This document shows, in pieces, positions 63,701-64,000 of a DNA stretch of 64,000 nucleotides. The DNA lies in contig OX463807.1 of the NCBI GenBank assembly GCA_949825045.1, positions 10,999,501-11,063,500 on the forward strand. Reading direction: 5' to 3'. The DNA is from Argyresthia goedartella (taxonomy: Eukaryota > Arthropoda > Insecta > Lepidoptera > Argyresthiidae). Both the position numbers and the translations under genes were made by a program. The notes beneath the pieces are model-generated. The model searched no databases. It saw nothing but the letters and a program-made list of their open reading frames with translations, and had not been told where the DNA came from. How positions within the stretch are numbered: position 1 is the stretch's first letter; each line of letters begins with the position of its first letter.

Positions 63701-64000
63701 GTGGCGAGAAGGCTGGGAGCCCACCACCTTCTGCGCCATCCTGCCCGTCGCTCTGGGAGGCGAACAGTGAGGCGAACAGTCGGATGTCGCCCCCATTCCT
63801 AGAGCGCCCCAGGTTGGATCCGCTCTCCCCCCTCCATCCACGGTGGCCACCGGGCACACCGTTCACAGTCCGGTATGGTCGGGTACCGGGACAGCGAGGG
63901 GCCTATTATGCGGGTTGGGACCCCCTGATGTACATACGGTCTGATATGCCACCGGTGGCATATCAGCAGCCGAGTTACCAGGACACGGGGGTCCCAGCGG
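63538..64000 (+). CDS. Open frame running off the window (BEL/Pao, proline-rich)
   Basis: Open from 63538 to the window end with no stop. An internal Met at 63688 gives MAPMSGEKAGSPPPSAPSCP, followed by a Pro- and Tyr-rich sequence (GQRGAYYAGWDPLMYIRSDM). It is probably the next part of the same polyprotein, after a frame change. No protease motif is visible yet. Confidence 0.5.
   Translation, partial: MGYPRTGPPPRGEGGSAGGNRRDSRGSVAAVQGQRGLRAAGSPRVTGGCQMAPMSGEKAGSPPPSAPSCPSLWEANSEANSRMSPPFLERPRLDPLSPLHPRWPPGTPFTVRYGRVPGQRGAYYAGWDPLMYIRSDMPPVAYQQPSYQDTGVPA

Overview
This window reads as nuclear DNA of a moth or butterfly (Lepidoptera, species not determinable here). It is AT-rich, has spliced host genes, and is packed with transposon types common in insect and especially lepidopteran genomes: tRNA-derived SINEs, Jockey/CR1/RTE-type LINE relics, maT and mariner elements, MITEs and a BEL/Pao retrotransposon. 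No rRNA or intact tRNA gene and no CRISPR array was seen.

Host genes. Two Spätzle-family (cystine-knot Toll ligand) genes lie head to tail on the minus strand. Gene A has six exons (16319 down to 1262) and gene B has six exons (39826 down to 31611). Intron phases match (0,1,0,2 over the last four shared introns), so they look like tandem duplicates. Every junction is GT-AG and the frames close to 268 and 229 codons. Gene B has the usual seven knot cysteines. Gene A has five and lacks the third and the seventh.

Mobile DNA, left to right. 1-9 kb: SINEs, a hAT MITE with an 8-bp target duplication, a Tc1-like element with about 200-bp inverted ends, and a fold-back repeat family. 9-13 kb: LINE relics nested in that family. 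18.2-20.9 kb: a decayed gene of a DDE-like, probably transposase-derived insect family. 23.3-30.3 kb: a roughly 7-kb Mutator-like element with long inverted arms, itself hit by a maT element, a piggyBac-like MITE, a TIR-flanked LINE fragment and other repeats. 41-46 kb: tandem duplications. 47.0-50.2 kb: a nearly intact non-LTR retrotransposon with a zinc finger, reverse transcriptase and restriction-like endonuclease, bounded by a 12-bp direct repeat, followed by a second maT copy. 52-60 kb: more LINE relics, a minisatellite inside a LINE ORF, MITEs, a decayed mariner and an RNase H LINE fragment. 60.9-64 kb: the 5' part of a BEL/Pao element (putative LTR, initiator-Met primer site, gag, zinc knuckles) that runs off the window.

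The most unusual signal is a set of unrelated, perfect, short-looped inverted duplications (17-29-bp arms, loops of 1-12 nt) at 13.3, 20.4, 20.6, 24.4, 25.3 (two back to back), 37.8 and 45.6 kb. Two interrupt a former coding sequence. They look like fold-back templated insertions rather than ordinary MITEs. All repeat identities and family names come from reading the sequence; no database search was run.
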